From assembly GCF_018860365.1 (NCBI RefSeq), contig NZ_JAHKPO010000003.1:1116001-1180000 (forward strand): a stretch of DNA of 64,000 nt. Reading direction: 5' to 3'. Positions 1 to 9,172 of the stretch are shown here, piece by piece (position 1 is the stretch's first letter; the number at the start of each line of letters is the position of its first letter). Below the pieces are notes generated by a model that was given only the letters and a program-made list of their open reading frames with translations, had not been told where the DNA came from and did not search any database. A program made the translations under genes and the position numbers. Source of the DNA: Arenibacter algicola. GTDB taxonomy: Bacteria > Bacteroidota > Bacteroidia > Flavobacteriales > Flavobacteriaceae.

Positions 1-88
1 TGTTTCGCATTGTTCAAAATTTTATGCAAATTTAGACTACTTATTGATTTTGAGCAAAAATATATAGCAATAGTTGAAAAATGTAACA

Positions 89-110
89 TATTGTTATTTA
101 TGTAACAATA
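89..110. promoter_or_regulatory. Inverted repeat upstream of the LON-domain gene
   Basis: TATTGTTA (89-96) and TAACAATA (103-110) form a perfect 8-bp inverted repeat with a 6-base loop. ATGTAACA also occurs twice as a direct repeat, at 81 and 100. It lies 59 bases before the likely ATG at 169, so it could be an operator or a leader hairpin. The structure is seen directly; the function is inferred. Confidence 0.3.
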
Positions 111-168
111 GTAGGATTGTCCGGGTTTGAGTTTTAATGAGTCCGTTGTAATTTTAAACAAGAAATTT

Positions 169-807
169 ATGTTGCTACCCCTGTTTCCTTTACCGTCCGT
201 TTTTTTTCCTGGCGAAATGGTTGCCCTTCATATTTTTGAAGAACGCTACAAACAATTGATAATGGATGTCAGGGAATCAGCTATTAATTTTGGGGTTCCT
301 GCTTATGTTGATGGGGAAATAGCTTATGGAGCAGAATTGGAATTGAAGGAAATAATAAAAACTTATGACTCTGGAGAAATGGATATTGTTTGTGTTGGCC
401 AGCGTACCTTTAAAATAAATACTTTCCAAAAAGTCATGGACGGCAAATTGTACGCGGCGGGCGAGGTGGAGTTTTTGCCCTATTACGATGACAGTGTTAC
501 AACCTTAAAAGAAAATGTCCTTAGCCTTATCGTTGAGCTTTATGGTCTAATGGATGTATCCATTCTGGGGCTTACGGCAGAGAATTTTGATATTTATCAA
601 CTGATACATAAAATAGGTCTTTCTCTTTCACAGGAATACAAACTCCTGAAAATGACCTATAAAAGTGAGCGCTTATTGTTTGTTAAAGCTCATTTAACAA
701 ATACTATACAAGTATTAAAACAGGTAAACCAATCTAAGGAAATGATAGGGATGAACGGACATTTTAAAAATTTCGACCCTATAGATTTTAAGGATTTCAA
801 AATTTAG
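169..807 (+). CDS. LON substrate-binding domain protein (peptidase S16 N-terminal domain only)
   Basis: About 212 residues that consist essentially of the LON N-terminal domain, which in Lon protease recognises substrates. The domain opening MLLPLFPLPSVFFPGE is clear, and no AAA+ or Ser-Lys protease domain follows, so this is a stand-alone family member, probably cytoplasmic. The frame is open back to a TTG at 127, but the ATG at 169 sits exactly where the domain begins and is preferred. It stands alone, 195 bases before sucC on the same strand. What it binds is unknown; a role as adaptor or in proteostasis is only inferred from the domain. Confidence 0.85.
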   Translation: MLLPLFPLPSVFFPGEMVALHIFEERYKQLIMDVRESAINFGVPAYVDGEIAYGAELELKEIIKTYDSGEMDIVCVGQRTFKINTFQKVMDGKLYAAGEVEFLPYYDDSVTTLKENVLSLIVELYGLMDVSILGLTAENFDIYQLIHKIGLSLSQEYKLLKMTYKSERLLFVKAHLTNTIQVLKQVNQSKEMIGMNGHFKNFDPIDFKDFKI

Positions 808-967
808 AATGAAACCGAAAGGTTTGGCTTACTATATGGTGTTATCTTCCAAAAAACCTAGTTTTGATAGTTTGTTGATTTTGATCTAAAAGCTTATCTA
901 ATTTCTTTGTCCATGGCACTAAGTATTTTTCTGTTTTATTTAATTAGGGTAAATCCGCTGTGTTTCC

Positions 968-975
968 TATTTTTG
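968..975 (+). promoter_or_regulatory. Putative -7 box of the sucC promoter
   Basis: TATTTTTG matches the Bacteroidota -7 consensus TAnnTTTG and lies 27 bases before the sucC ATG. No good TTTG -33 box is present at the usual distance, only AT-rich TTTA, so the call rests on one element. Confidence 0.4.
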
Positions 976-1002
976 CAACTGAACAAATAGAACCTTCAAT
1001 TT

Positions 1003-2196
1003 ATGAACCTTCACGAATATCAAGGAAAAGAGATTTTAGCGAGCTTTGGAGTACGCATTCAACGCGGTTTAGTGGCTTATAATGCCAAGGAAGCAGTAGA
1101 TGCTGCCAAACAATTGACTCAGGAAACCGGGACCGGTTGGCATGTAATTAAAGCCCAGGTGCACGCAGGTGGACGAGGAAAAGGAGGAGGAGTTAAATTG
1201 GCGAAGAATTTGCGCGAGGTAGAAGATATTGCTGGATCTATCATTGGTATGAATTTAGTTACTCCGCAAACTTCGGCGGAAGGTAAAAAAGTGCATAAAG
1301 TTTTGGTTGCCGAGGATGTTTATTATCCTGGAGACAGTGAAACCAGCGAATTCTATATGTCCGTTTTATTGAACAGGGCAGCTGGAAGAAATATGATCAT
1401 GTATTCTACCGAAGGTGGAATGGATATAGAGGAGGTTGCGGAGAAAACGCCTCACCTTATTTTTACCGAGGAAATAAACCCGGCCACTGGGCTATTGCCT
1501 TTTCAGGCAAGGAAAATAGCTTTTAACCTAGGGTTGTCGGGAACGGCTTTTAAGGAAATGACCAAGTTTGTCACTAGTTTATACAAGGCTTATGTGGAGA
1601 GCGATGCAAGTCTATTCGAAATAAATCCAGTTCTTAAGACTTCTGACGATAAGATTATGGCAGTGGATGCCAAGGTGTCCATTGATGACAATGCACTTTA
1701 TAGAAGAAAGCAATATGCTGAAATGCGAGATTTGCTAGAGGAGAATCCAATAGAGGTAGAAGCAAGGGCAGTAGGTCTTAACTACGTTGATCTGGATGGA
1801 AATGTTGGTTGTATGGTGAACGGTGCTGGATTGGCAATGGCTACAATGGATCTTATTAAAATGGCCGGTGGTGAGCCAGCCAACTTTTTGGATGTAGGGG
1901 GAACTGCTGATGCCAAAAGGGTAGAAGAAGCCTTCAGGATTATATTGAAGGATCCTGCTGTTAAATGTATCCTTATAAATATTTTTGGTGGTATTGTTCG
2001 TTGCGATCGTGTAGCGCAAGGAGTAGTGGATGCCTATAAAAATATGGGAGATGCCATAAAGGTGCCTATTATTGTAAGGTTACAGGGTACCAATGCTGAA
2101 TTGGCCAAGGAAATTATTGATAATTCTGGTTTGGCCGTACATTCCGCAGTTCAGTTTCAAGAAGCTGCAGATAAGGTGAAGGAAGTATTGGCATAG
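1003..2196 (+). CDS. sucC: Succinyl-CoA ligase (ADP-forming) subunit beta
   Basis: 397 residues, the usual length. It interconverts succinyl-CoA and succinate with formation of ATP or GTP in the TCA cycle, as a complex with the alpha subunit SucD. The N-terminal half is an ATP-grasp fold: it starts MNLHEYQGKEIL and has the glycine-rich HAGGRGKGGG near residue 50. The C-terminal half is the CoA-ligase domain with IFGGIVRCD near residue 325. sucD is not adjacent, which is common in Bacteroidota. A strong terminator follows at 2223, so it appears to be transcribed as a single gene. Confidence 0.97.
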   Translation: MNLHEYQGKEILASFGVRIQRGLVAYNAKEAVDAAKQLTQETGTGWHVIKAQVHAGGRGKGGGVKLAKNLREVEDIAGSIIGMNLVTPQTSAEGKKVHKVLVAEDVYYPGDSETSEFYMSVLLNRAAGRNMIMYSTEGGMDIEEVAEKTPHLIFTEEINPATGLLPFQARKIAFNLGLSGTAFKEMTKFVTSLYKAYVESDASLFEINPVLKTSDDKIMAVDAKVSIDDNALYRRKQYAEMRDLLEENPIEVEARAVGLNYVDLDGNVGCMVNGAGLAMATMDLIKMAGGEPANFLDVGGTADAKRVEEAFRIILKDPAVKCILINIFGGIVRCDRVAQGVVDAYKNMGDAIKVPIIVRLQGTNAELAKEIIDNSGLAVHSAVQFQEAADKVKEVLA

Positions 2197-2222
2197 TACC
2201 AATTAAGTATAAAAAAGGAAAA

Positions 2223-2253
2223 GGCAGTGCTGTAATAGTACTGCCTTTTTTTG
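2223..2253 (+). terminator. Rho-independent terminator of sucC
   Basis: GGCAGT and ACTGCC, extended by CT/AG after one mismatch, form a stem followed directly by a run of seven T. It begins 27 bases after the sucC stop codon. Confidence 0.85.
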
Positions 2254-2323
2254 TTGTTGAAGGTGTTTTATATTGTAGGAAATTGAAACAAACCCGAAAG
2301 TTATCTTGAAAAGTTCTAAAGGA

Positions 2324-2692
2324 TCAGGACTTTTTTTTGTTTTTGTATTTTACAGGACTAATGTCGTGGTCCATTTTCTTTTTTTGTTGCTCCTTGAATC
2401 CTGGTTTTTGATGTCCTTTGAAAATGGGTTCCTTTTTTGGTTTGGGCAACGATAGTTTTGGGTCTTTTGGATTCTCCCTTGTGCCACGATAATGGATTAC
2501 CAAGCCATTTAAAAAATTACGTAAAATTTGGTCGCCACATTCCACATAGTTGGGGTGATCTTCCTTTCTGAAAAAAGCGCCCAACTCGCTTTTGGTAATT
2601 TTAAAATCGACTAATTTTAAAATATCTACAATTTCATCATCCCGCAATTTTAAGGCAACCCTTAATTTTTTAAGAACATCATTATTGGTCAT
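2324..2692 (-). CDS. DUF1456 family protein (YehS-like)
   Basis: 122 residues. The opening NNDVLKKLRVALKLRDDEIV and the later HPNYVECGDQILRNFLNGL are the signature of DUF1456, a small family that includes E. coli YehS; its molecular role is not known. Family members usually carry two related repeats, visible here as residues 3-35 and about 50-70. The last 45 residues are a lysine- and proline-rich tail of low complexity. It is convergent with sucC and divergent from the TerB-like gene, and appears to be a single-gene unit. Confidence 0.85.
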   Translation of the reverse strand: MTNNDVLKKLRVALKLRDDEIVDILKLVDFKITKSELGAFFRKEDHPNYVECGDQILRNFLNGLVIHYRGTRENPKDPKLSLPKPKKEPIFKGHQKPGFKEQQKKKMDHDISPVKYKNKKKS

Positions 2693-2816
2693 ATAATAAA
2701 TTTTTTCACAAGATATTACAAAAAATAGGATGTGGAGCTAGTTTGGAATTACTTTCCTGCATCCGAAGACAAGAAATCAATGCTATTTAATGTAACTTAG
2801 TGTTAAACTGTAATTT

Positions 2817-3218
2817 ATGAGTACGTATTTGGAGAAGTTGGGTATTCTTGCCCAAATGATTTCATTCGCAAAAGTAGATAATGAAATTAAGGATTCGGAG
2901 TATGATTTTTTGCTAGGTGTGGCAAAACAATTGGAGGTCGATAAAGAAACCTTCGATTCTCTTTTTCATAAGAAAGTCGAGAAGGTATTGCTTAAATCCG
3001 AGGCGGAGCGCATCCTTCAGTTTCATCGCCTGGTACTGCTTATGAATGTGGATCGGGAACAGCGCCTGGTTGAAATTGAACAGCTTCATAATATAGGGCT
3101 CGGATTTGGACTTCCCCAGGCGGCTATAGAGCAAGTTCTTACCATTATGCACAATTATCCTGACAAGGTAGTCCCTCCTGCCGTGCTGATAAATATATTT
3201 AAAGCTTATAATAATTAA
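2817..3218 (+). CDS. TerB-like (tellurite-resistance TerB family) protein
   Basis: 133 residues, mostly helical, matching the TerB fold: an acidic first helix pair with AKVDNEIKDSEYDFL and a second helical repeat around residues 75-110. In other bacteria the TerB domain binds metal and is found in stress or membrane-associated complexes; no terC or terD homologue is nearby, so tellurite resistance should not be assumed. There is no signal peptide. It precedes hsp20 on the same strand with a 125-base gap that holds repeated elements, so the two are probably separately controlled. Confidence 0.7.
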   Translation: MSTYLEKLGILAQMISFAKVDNEIKDSEYDFLLGVAKQLEVDKETFDSLFHKKVEKVLLKSEAERILQFHRLVLLMNVDREQRLVEIEQLHNIGLGFGLPQAAIEQVLTIMHNYPDKVVPPAVLINIFKAYNN

Positions 3219-3226
3219 TTAAAAAT

Positions 3227-3275
3227 GACATAATGGCTTGCTTTTAATCCAAATAAGCGACATAATGACATAGAA
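3227..3275. promoter_or_regulatory. Direct repeats GACATAATG upstream of hsp20
   Basis: GACATAATG occurs at 3227-3235 and 3259-3267, exactly 32 bases apart, and the second copy runs into an imperfect third, GACATAGAA. They lie 69-117 bases before the hsp20 ATG. This spacing of about three helical turns would suit a regulator binding one face of the DNA; the regulator is unknown. Confidence 0.3.
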
Positions 3276-3343
3276 ATACATTCGGTATAACATTTGCCTT
3301 TTAGCTCATGAGAATTTAAAGTATAACTTAAAATATAAAAGTC

Positions 3344-3769
3344 ATGAGTCTAGTAAAAAGAAATAATGTTATGTTTCCATCATTAATGAATGAAATTTTA
3401 AGACCAGATTGGTTTGGTGGTGTAGATAACTTCAAGCAGAGTGTTCCGGCCGCCAATGTAAAGGAAACTGAAAGTGAATATGTATTGGAATTGGCAATAC
3501 CTGGTAGGAAAAAAGAAGATTTCAATGTTGAAATCGATAATGATATCCTAACAATTTCCTCCGAAGTAAAAAATGAGGAAAACAAAGAGGATGAAGGATA
3601 TACCAGAAGGGAATTTACTTTTTCTTCCTTTAAAAGAGTGTTTAGTCTGCCGGAAACAATTTCCTTGGATAAAATTAACGCTACCTACGAAGATGGAATC
3701 CTAAAGTTTGTTCTTCCCAAAAAAGAAGAGGCATTACCAAAGCCTAAAAGATTAATTGAAATAGCGTAA
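3344..3769 (+). CDS. Hsp20/alpha-crystallin family small heat-shock protein
   Basis: 141 residues, typical for the family. It is an ATP-independent holdase that forms oligomers and keeps unfolded cytoplasmic proteins soluble. The alpha-crystallin domain covers about residues 33-125, with VLELAIPGRKKEDFNVEI near its start and DGILKFVLPKKEE at its end. The C-terminal RLIEIA supplies the I-x-I motif that links subunits. Repeats in the upstream gap may control it, and a strong terminator follows at 3827. The flanking genes are not chaperones. Confidence 0.95.
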   Translation: MSLVKRNNVMFPSLMNEILRPDWFGGVDNFKQSVPAANVKETESEYVLELAIPGRKKEDFNVEIDNDILTISSEVKNEENKEDEGYTRREFTFSSFKRVFSLPETISLDKINATYEDGILKFVLPKKEEALPKPKRLIEIA

Positions 3770-3826
3770 GCTTAAAAGTAGTTGTGTATCCTGTAGGATA
3801 CATTATAGATTGGTTGGTTGATTGGA

Positions 3827-3856
3827 AAAGCGCTTCGGGAAATCGAAGCGCTTTTT
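3827..3856 (+). terminator. Terminator downstream of hsp20
   Basis: AAAGCGCTTCG and CGAAGCGCTTT form a perfect stem with a short GGAAAT loop, followed by a T run. It may also serve uvrB, which converges on it from the other strand. Confidence 0.88.
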
Positions 3857-3911
3857 TGTTTTGCTAAATCTCCCTGAAACCATTCTTAATAAAATGTAGC
3901 GGGTTTGTATT

Positions 3912-5900
3912 TTATTCCTGTTCCTGAAGCGATTTAATTTCGTCCCTTAACTTAGCGGCTTGCATAAAATCCAAGTCCTTGGCCGCTTTTTCCATAGCCT
4001 TTCTTTTATCCCTTATCATTTTTTCCTTTTGTTCGTTGGTGAGATACAATAGGTCGGGCTCTGCAGCTTTCATTTCTTCTTTCTCAAAATGATAGGTGGA
4101 AACAGAATTTTTGGCTAAAACACTGTCCAAACTTTTGTTAAGCGCGGTGGGGGTAATATTATTTTCAAGATTATAAGTGCTTTGTTTTTCGCGTCTATAG
4201 TTGGTCTCATCTATTGTTTTTTGCATGCTGTTGGTTATTTTATCCGCATACATAATGGCTTTTCCATTTAGATTCCTGGCTGCACGGCCCACTGTCTGGG
4301 TGAGTGACCTTGCACTTCTAAGAAAGCCCTCCTTGTCAGCATCCAGTATGGCCACAAGGGAAACTTCTGGTAGATCCAGACCTTCCCTTAATAAATTCAC
4401 CCCTATAAGTACGTCAAAAACACCTTTGCGCAGATCCTGCATAATTTCAACGCGTTCCAAGGTATCCACATCACTATGTATATAGCGACAGCGAACATTT
4501 ATCCTGGTCAAATATTTGGCCAATTCTTCCGCCATTCGTTTGGTTAAAGTAGTGACCAATGTCCGTTCATCCTTTTCCACCCTCACTTGGATTTCCTCGA
4601 TGAGATCATCAATTTGGTTCAAGCTGGGACGGACTTCAATTATAGGGTCCAATAGCCCTGTTGGCCTGATTACCTGCTCTACATAAACGCCTTGGCTCAA
4701 TTCCAATTCGTAGTCTGCAGGAGTGGCGCTTACATAAATAACTTGATTTTGAAGCGCTTCAAATTCCTCAAATTTTAACGGTCTGTTGTCCATCGCTGCA
4801 GGCAGCCTAAAGCCATATTCCACTAAATTTTCCTTTCTCGATCTATCGCCGCCATACATGGCGTGTACCTGTGGAATGGTAACATGGCTCTCATCAACAA
4901 CCATTAAATAATCTTTTGGGAAATAGTCCAACAAACAGAATGGACGGGTTCCAGGTTCCCTACCGTCCAAATACCTGGAATAATTTTCGATTCCTGAGCA
5001 ATATCCAAGTTCCCGTATCATCTCCAAATCAAAATTAGTACGTTCTTCCAAGCGTTTTGCTTCCAGGTGTTTCCCTATTTCCTTGAAATAATTTACCTGC
5101 AGCACCATATCCTCCTGAATAAGGTGAATGGCATTCTGCAGTACATCCGGTGAGGTCACGAACATATTGGCAGGGTAAATGTTGAGCTGTTGGTACTTTT
5201 CCAATATTTTATTCTTGTAGGGATCAAAGGCCTCTATTTCCTCAATTTCATCCCCAAAAAAATGAATTCTGAAGGCATGGTCGGCATAACTCGGAAAAAC
5301 GTCCACTACATCGCCCTTTACCCTAAAATTTCCGTTTCTAAAATCGGCTGTCGTTCTCGAGTACAGGCTTTGTACCAATTGATGAAGGAATTTGGTCCTC
5401 GGAATAACTTGGTCTTTCTCTATCCCAATAACATTTTTCTGAAATTCCACTGGATTTCCAATACCGTATAAACAAGAAACCGATGCCACAACCAAAATGT
5501 CCCGTCTACCCGATAATAGGGAAGAAGTGGCGCTCAACCGCAGTTTTTCAATATCCTCATTAATGGAAAGGTCCTTTTCTATATAGGTGCCACTTGAAGG
5601 TATATAAGCTTCGGGTTGATAGTAATCGTAATAGGATACAAAATATTCTACCGCGTTCTCAGGAAAAAACTGCTTAAACTCCGAGTATAATTGTGCAGCA
5701 AGGGTTTTATTATGTGCCAATACCAAAGTTGGTCGCTGAACCTGCTCTATGACATTGGCAACGGTAAAGGTTTTTCCGGACCCTGTTACCCCTAAAAGGG
5801 TCTGGTAGCGTTCATCGGCCTCAAGGCCCTCTTTTAATTGTTTAATAGCTTGGGGCTGATCACCAGTAGGTTTAAATTCGGAAACAACTTTAAATTTCAT
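3912..5900 (-). CDS. uvrB: Excinuclease ABC subunit UvrB
   Basis: 662 residues from the preferred start MKFKVVSEFKPTGDQPQAI; a second ATG two codons upstream at 5906 is possible. UvrB is the damage-verifying helicase of nucleotide excision repair: it is loaded by UvrA and recruits UvrC. Walker A is GVTGSGKT near residue 40, and the damage-probing beta-hairpin YYDYYQPEAYIP follows near residue 92. Helicase motif VI QTVGRAARN is near residue 540, and a UVR domain closes the protein (residues 620-660). Length and motifs are normal. It is transcribed alone; uvrA and uvrC are not in this window. Confidence 0.98.
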   Translation of the reverse strand: MKFKVVSEFKPTGDQPQAIKQLKEGLEADERYQTLLGVTGSGKTFTVANVIEQVQRPTLVLAHNKTLAAQLYSEFKQFFPENAVEYFVSYYDYYQPEAYIPSSGTYIEKDLSINEDIEKLRLSATSSLLSGRRDILVVASVSCLYGIGNPVEFQKNVIGIEKDQVIPRTKFLHQLVQSLYSRTTADFRNGNFRVKGDVVDVFPSYADHAFRIHFFGDEIEEIEAFDPYKNKILEKYQQLNIYPANMFVTSPDVLQNAIHLIQEDMVLQVNYFKEIGKHLEAKRLEERTNFDLEMIRELGYCSGIENYSRYLDGREPGTRPFCLLDYFPKDYLMVVDESHVTIPQVHAMYGGDRSRKENLVEYGFRLPAAMDNRPLKFEEFEALQNQVIYVSATPADYELELSQGVYVEQVIRPTGLLDPIIEVRPSLNQIDDLIEEIQVRVEKDERTLVTTLTKRMAEELAKYLTRINVRCRYIHSDVDTLERVEIMQDLRKGVFDVLIGVNLLREGLDLPEVSLVAILDADKEGFLRSARSLTQTVGRAARNLNGKAIMYADKITNSMQKTIDETNYRREKQSTYNLENNITPTALNKSLDSVLAKNSVSTYHFEKEEMKAAEPDLLYLTNEQKEKMIRDKRKAMEKAAKDLDFMQAAKLRDEIKSLQEQE

Positions 5901-6110
5901 GTGCAATGCATTGAGGAACTCCTATAATTTTGTCTAATCTTTTACTTTAGGACCTATGATAAAAAAAATCATATTCGTTTTATGACCTAAAATTAACAAA
6001 TAGCGGGCAATACTGCGGTGCTTCGGCCACTATTTATGACCATTTTGGCACTCTACAGTGTATCGTATATGTTGCAGGTGCCAAGGGGTATAAGCTTTTG
6101 GAAATTAGCT

Positions 6111-6944
6111 TTACAAATCCCGTTTTTTCAAAAGGGCGTATGAAAGGTAAATGAAAATTGCAGTCCAACATCCCACTATCAAAATTTCATAAAAATGTAC
6201 GGTATAGTCCTTATTGAATTGTTCCCCCACTTGTTCTACCATGCTTTGTACTGCTTTAAATCTGGAAGCCGGCTCTTTGATAAGGTTGCTCATAGACTCT
6301 AAGGGGAGGAATTTCATAACGTTGGCCGAAGCTTCCTTGCCGGCAAGCCACCATACCAAAAAGCGGATACCCAAATTTTCAATGGCAAACCATATAATTA
6401 AAAAGCCCAGGGCAAAGGCCGATCGCTTAACCAATATTCCAAGGAAAAGACAAAAGGAGAAGAAACCCAACAACTTAATGAAATAAGCCAATAAGTATTC
6501 CAAATCCGAAAATATGATGGATATCTCCGTGAAATCGGAATAAAAAAGCCCTAAAACCAATGAAACTGTAAAAACAAAAAGGGTAGAAATTACCGAAAAT
6601 GCAAAAACGGTCAAGAATTTAGAGGCGATAAATTCCTTCTTGCTCAAGCCATCTATTAAATTTTGTTTCAGGGTCTTATTGCTGTATTCGTTTGCCATCA
6701 TGGATACAATGACTATAGCAAAAAATAGCTTCAGGCCACTTGCAATCCAGGTATTCAAGTGCCATATGTAGGGAAAATTGAAAATACCCTGTTCGGCCAC
6801 ATGGAACTGAATGGGGCCAATATCAAATTTTATTGCGGCCAACAATGCCATGCAGAGGATAAGGACGAAATAGGAAATGATAAGGACCTTACTCGCATTA
6901 TTGTTCCATAATTTAATAAATTCTATCTGTAATAAACGTAACAT
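6111..6944 (-). CDS. ABC-2 type transporter permease
   Basis: 277 residues with about six hydrophobic membrane segments: near residues 18-38, 68-82, 112-135, 147-172, 175-195 and 250-270. The large loop between the first two segments fits the ABC-2 permease fold. It is the membrane half of an exporter whose ATPase is encoded 30 bases upstream (6975-7874) on the same strand, so the two very likely form one operon and one complex. The substrate cannot be told from sequence. The motif YSNKTLKQNLIDGLSKKEF after the second segment is typical of bacitracin- or Nos-type exporters. Confidence 0.85.
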   Translation of the reverse strand: MLRLLQIEFIKLWNNNASKVLIISYFVLILCMALLAAIKFDIGPIQFHVAEQGIFNFPYIWHLNTWIASGLKLFFAIVIVSMMANEYSNKTLKQNLIDGLSKKEFIASKFLTVFAFSVISTLFVFTVSLVLGLFYSDFTEISIIFSDLEYLLAYFIKLLGFFSFCLFLGILVKRSAFALGFLIIWFAIENLGIRFLVWWLAGKEASANVMKFLPLESMSNLIKEPASRFKAVQSMVEQVGEQFNKDYTVHFYEILIVGCWTAIFIYLSYALLKKRDL

Positions 6945-6974
6945 ATTTTTATGCGTTTAAGGGTAGTATTGCGG

Positions 6975-7874
6975 TTAATCCTTATGGTTGGTCAAGCTAA
7001 GGAATTGTTCCTCAAGACTTTCTTTGCGTTTTACCAAATGCGATAGCACTATGCCATTGTTAAATAAGTCCTGATTTAGGGTGCTCGCCTCCATTTCTTC
7101 TTTTAAAATTGCGGTTATTAAACCATTTTCCTGCTTAATAGGGCCAAAACTGGCATGTTTGTTCAGGAACGTTAGCAGGGCCGCATCATCGATTGCCCTA
7201 AGTTCAAAGAAACCATAACTGGTCAACATTTCGTCAACTGGGCCCGAATAGAGCATTTCGCCTTTTCTTAGGATAATCACATGGCTACAGACTTTTTCTA
7301 CCTCGTCCAATAAATGTGAGGCCAGTAGAATGGTGGTGCCCTGTGAGGCAATTTTTTTTATGATCTCCCTTATTTGATGAATTCCCTGAGGATCCAAACC
7401 ATTGGTAGGTTCGTCCAAAATTAATATTTCTGGATCGTTGAGAAGTGCCGAGGCAATGGCCAATCGCTGTTTCATGCCCAAGGAGTAGGTGCTGAACTTA
7501 CTGTTTTTTCGTTCCAGAAGTCCGACCATTTCCAATTTTTCTTCAATTTTATCTTGGGAAACTTCTTTGATTTTGCAGACCAATTTCAGATTTTGAATGG
7601 CCGTCATATAGGGGTAGAAATTGGGGCGTTCAATAATGGCGCCTACTTTTTTAAGGGCGGCGTGGGTGGAAATGGTTCCCCCGAACCATGAAAAATCACC
7701 AGCTGTTCTATTCACTACGTTCAATACAATTCCCAGGGTGGTCGATTTTCCGCTACCATTTGGCCCTAAGATGCCATAAACATTGCCTTTTTCAATACTA
7801 AAGGAAAGGTCTTTTACCGCAGTTAGATATCCAAATTTCTTGGTAAGGTGGTTTACGGTCAGTATAGTTTCCAA
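6975..7874 (-). CDS. ABC transporter ATP-binding protein
   Basis: 299 residues. Walker A GPNGSGKS spans residues 37-44, the signature YSLGMKQRLAIASALL is near residue 134, and Walker B ILILDEPTNGLDP is near residue 158. The H-loop ILLASH follows. About 70 residues after the ATPase core form an accessory C-terminal region, as in CcmA/NatA-type exporters. It powers the permease encoded immediately downstream. The start is a TTG at 7874, chosen because METILTVNHLTKKFG aligns with the family and no in-frame ATG lies close by. It is divergent from the gene at 7952. Confidence 0.93.
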   Translation of the reverse strand: METILTVNHLTKKFGYLTAVKDLSFSIEKGNVYGILGPNGSGKSTTLGIVLNVVNRTAGDFSWFGGTISTHAALKKVGAIIERPNFYPYMTAIQNLKLVCKIKEVSQDKIEEKLEMVGLLERKNSKFSTYSLGMKQRLAIASALLNDPEILILDEPTNGLDPQGIHQIREIIKKIASQGTTILLASHLLDEVEKVCSHVIILRKGEMLYSGPVDEMLTSYGFFELRAIDDAALLTFLNKHASFGPIKQENGLITAILKEEMEASTLNQDLFNNGIVLSHLVKRKESLEEQFLSLTNHKD

Positions 7875-7951
7875 AATGGGATAGATTTTTTGATTCTTTG
7901 TACTTACTTGACGAAGAAATCGTTATTTTGTTACAAATTAAAGTTTTTTCC

Positions 7952-9031
7952 ATGTCCGAAAGATTAATGTCCAAGAAAAAGCCTGCATTTCCAGTCAATA
8001 GTAAATTGGATGCTTATTTGGAGCACTATAGCAGAAAAATTGAAATTCCAATTTTTTATGAGGATCTGTTGCGTTTTTCTGGGTCTATTGTTGTCTATGA
8101 CTCCAATGAGGAGGACACTCTTTGGGTGCGTGTGTATTACAGTGAGTTCGATAGGGTCGAAATCGATATTAGTTTAAAGAAAGTATATTCCATTTTGCAT
8201 TCCGATGGTAGTGATAGCATATTTCCATTTTTAAATGTAGATGCGGTGGACTATTGTACTTTTGGCAACTCCAAGCCCTTTAGGATAAAGGTAAGGAATA
8301 TACTGAATGACAATTTCACTTATTTCTATGTAAAAAGAACCGATGCCTCCAGAATTTACGGACTGGAACTTGAGCATATGTTATCGCCCTATAACCTTAA
8401 CTTCTTAGTCTATGGGGATACTTTGATTGAGGAGCATATTGCCGGTATTCCGGGAGATGTGTTTATCAAGGATTTTTTGCCGAAATGTACGGAATCGGAA
8501 AAATCGCAGTTGGCCAAAGAATTTGTCAAGTTTAATGAACGTTGTATGATCCGCCTTTTGGGGGATATGCGATCCTATAACTACGTTATTGTTCCTACCC
8601 ACGATTTTGATCACGTGGTATATAAAATAAGGGCAATAGATTTTGATCAACAGTGTTATGAGGGAAAATTAAAAGTGTACAGGCCCCAGTTTTTTAAGGA
8701 AAATTATAAAATGGTCATGTTGGTTAAGGAGAAGTTGCAGCGTAATTCTGTTGATCAATATAAAATAGAGGAACGCTCCATTGTGGCAAAAAGAATTCTG
8801 AGTTCTGGGAACCGTATTAAGCGACTCATTTCCATAGTCAAGACAGATGATATATCCAATGACGATAATATTGCGGCCCTTTCACAGCATATTTATGATC
8901 TTACAGGTGATATCGACTTTAAAAAATGTAAGACCATGGGGGAAGTGTTGGCGCTTGCGTTGGATTTTGTGAAAAGAAATTATGAGGATGTTAGTATGAA
9001 ACAGATTATAGAGAACAGGATCAATTTATAA
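7952..9031 (+). CDS. Conserved hypothetical protein, about 359 aa
   Basis: I do not recognise a named domain. The predicted protein is soluble and mixed alpha/beta, without signal peptide or membrane segments. A central region holds many aromatic residues and the phrase AIDFDQQCYEGK near residue 230; the C-terminal third is helical and lysine-rich. The DFDQ motif, preceded by RLLGDMRSYNYVIVP, loosely recalls kinase-like or phosphotransferase folds, but this is weak. The ATG at 7952 (MSERLMSKKK) is preferred over the open frame from 7898. It is divergent from the ABC exporter and ends at a strong bidirectional terminator, so it is probably monocistronic. Confidence 0.85.
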   Translation: MSERLMSKKKPAFPVNSKLDAYLEHYSRKIEIPIFYEDLLRFSGSIVVYDSNEEDTLWVRVYYSEFDRVEIDISLKKVYSILHSDGSDSIFPFLNVDAVDYCTFGNSKPFRIKVRNILNDNFTYFYVKRTDASRIYGLELEHMLSPYNLNFLVYGDTLIEEHIAGIPGDVFIKDFLPKCTESEKSQLAKEFVKFNERCMIRLLGDMRSYNYVIVPTHDFDHVVYKIRAIDFDQQCYEGKLKVYRPQFFKENYKMVMLVKEKLQRNSVDQYKIEERSIVAKRILSSGNRIKRLISIVKTDDISNDDNIAALSQHIYDLTGDIDFKKCKTMGEVLALALDFVKRNYEDVSMKQIIENRINL

Positions 9032-9080
9032 GGTTGTCATATTCGATATTCTGGCGTAAACCCTATAACAATATTAAAAT

Positions 9081-9115
9081 AAACAAGGCCGAAGCATATA
9101 ACTTCGGCCTTGTTT
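9081..9115. terminator. Bidirectional terminator between convergent genes
   Basis: AAACAAGGCCGAAG and CTTCGGCCTTGTTT form a perfect 14-bp stem with a 7-base loop. The A and T runs at its edges let it work on both strands, serving the genes ending at 9031 and 9173. Confidence 0.9.
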
Positions 9116-9172
9116 GTTTTATAACCCTAGGTACTTTTTTAATCTATGTTTCAGGGTAGCTTGTATATATTT

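Noticed and set aside
812..825. AAACC-GAAA-GGTTT hairpin after the LON-domain gene
   Set aside because: The stem is five base pairs and no T run follows, so it is not a credible terminator.
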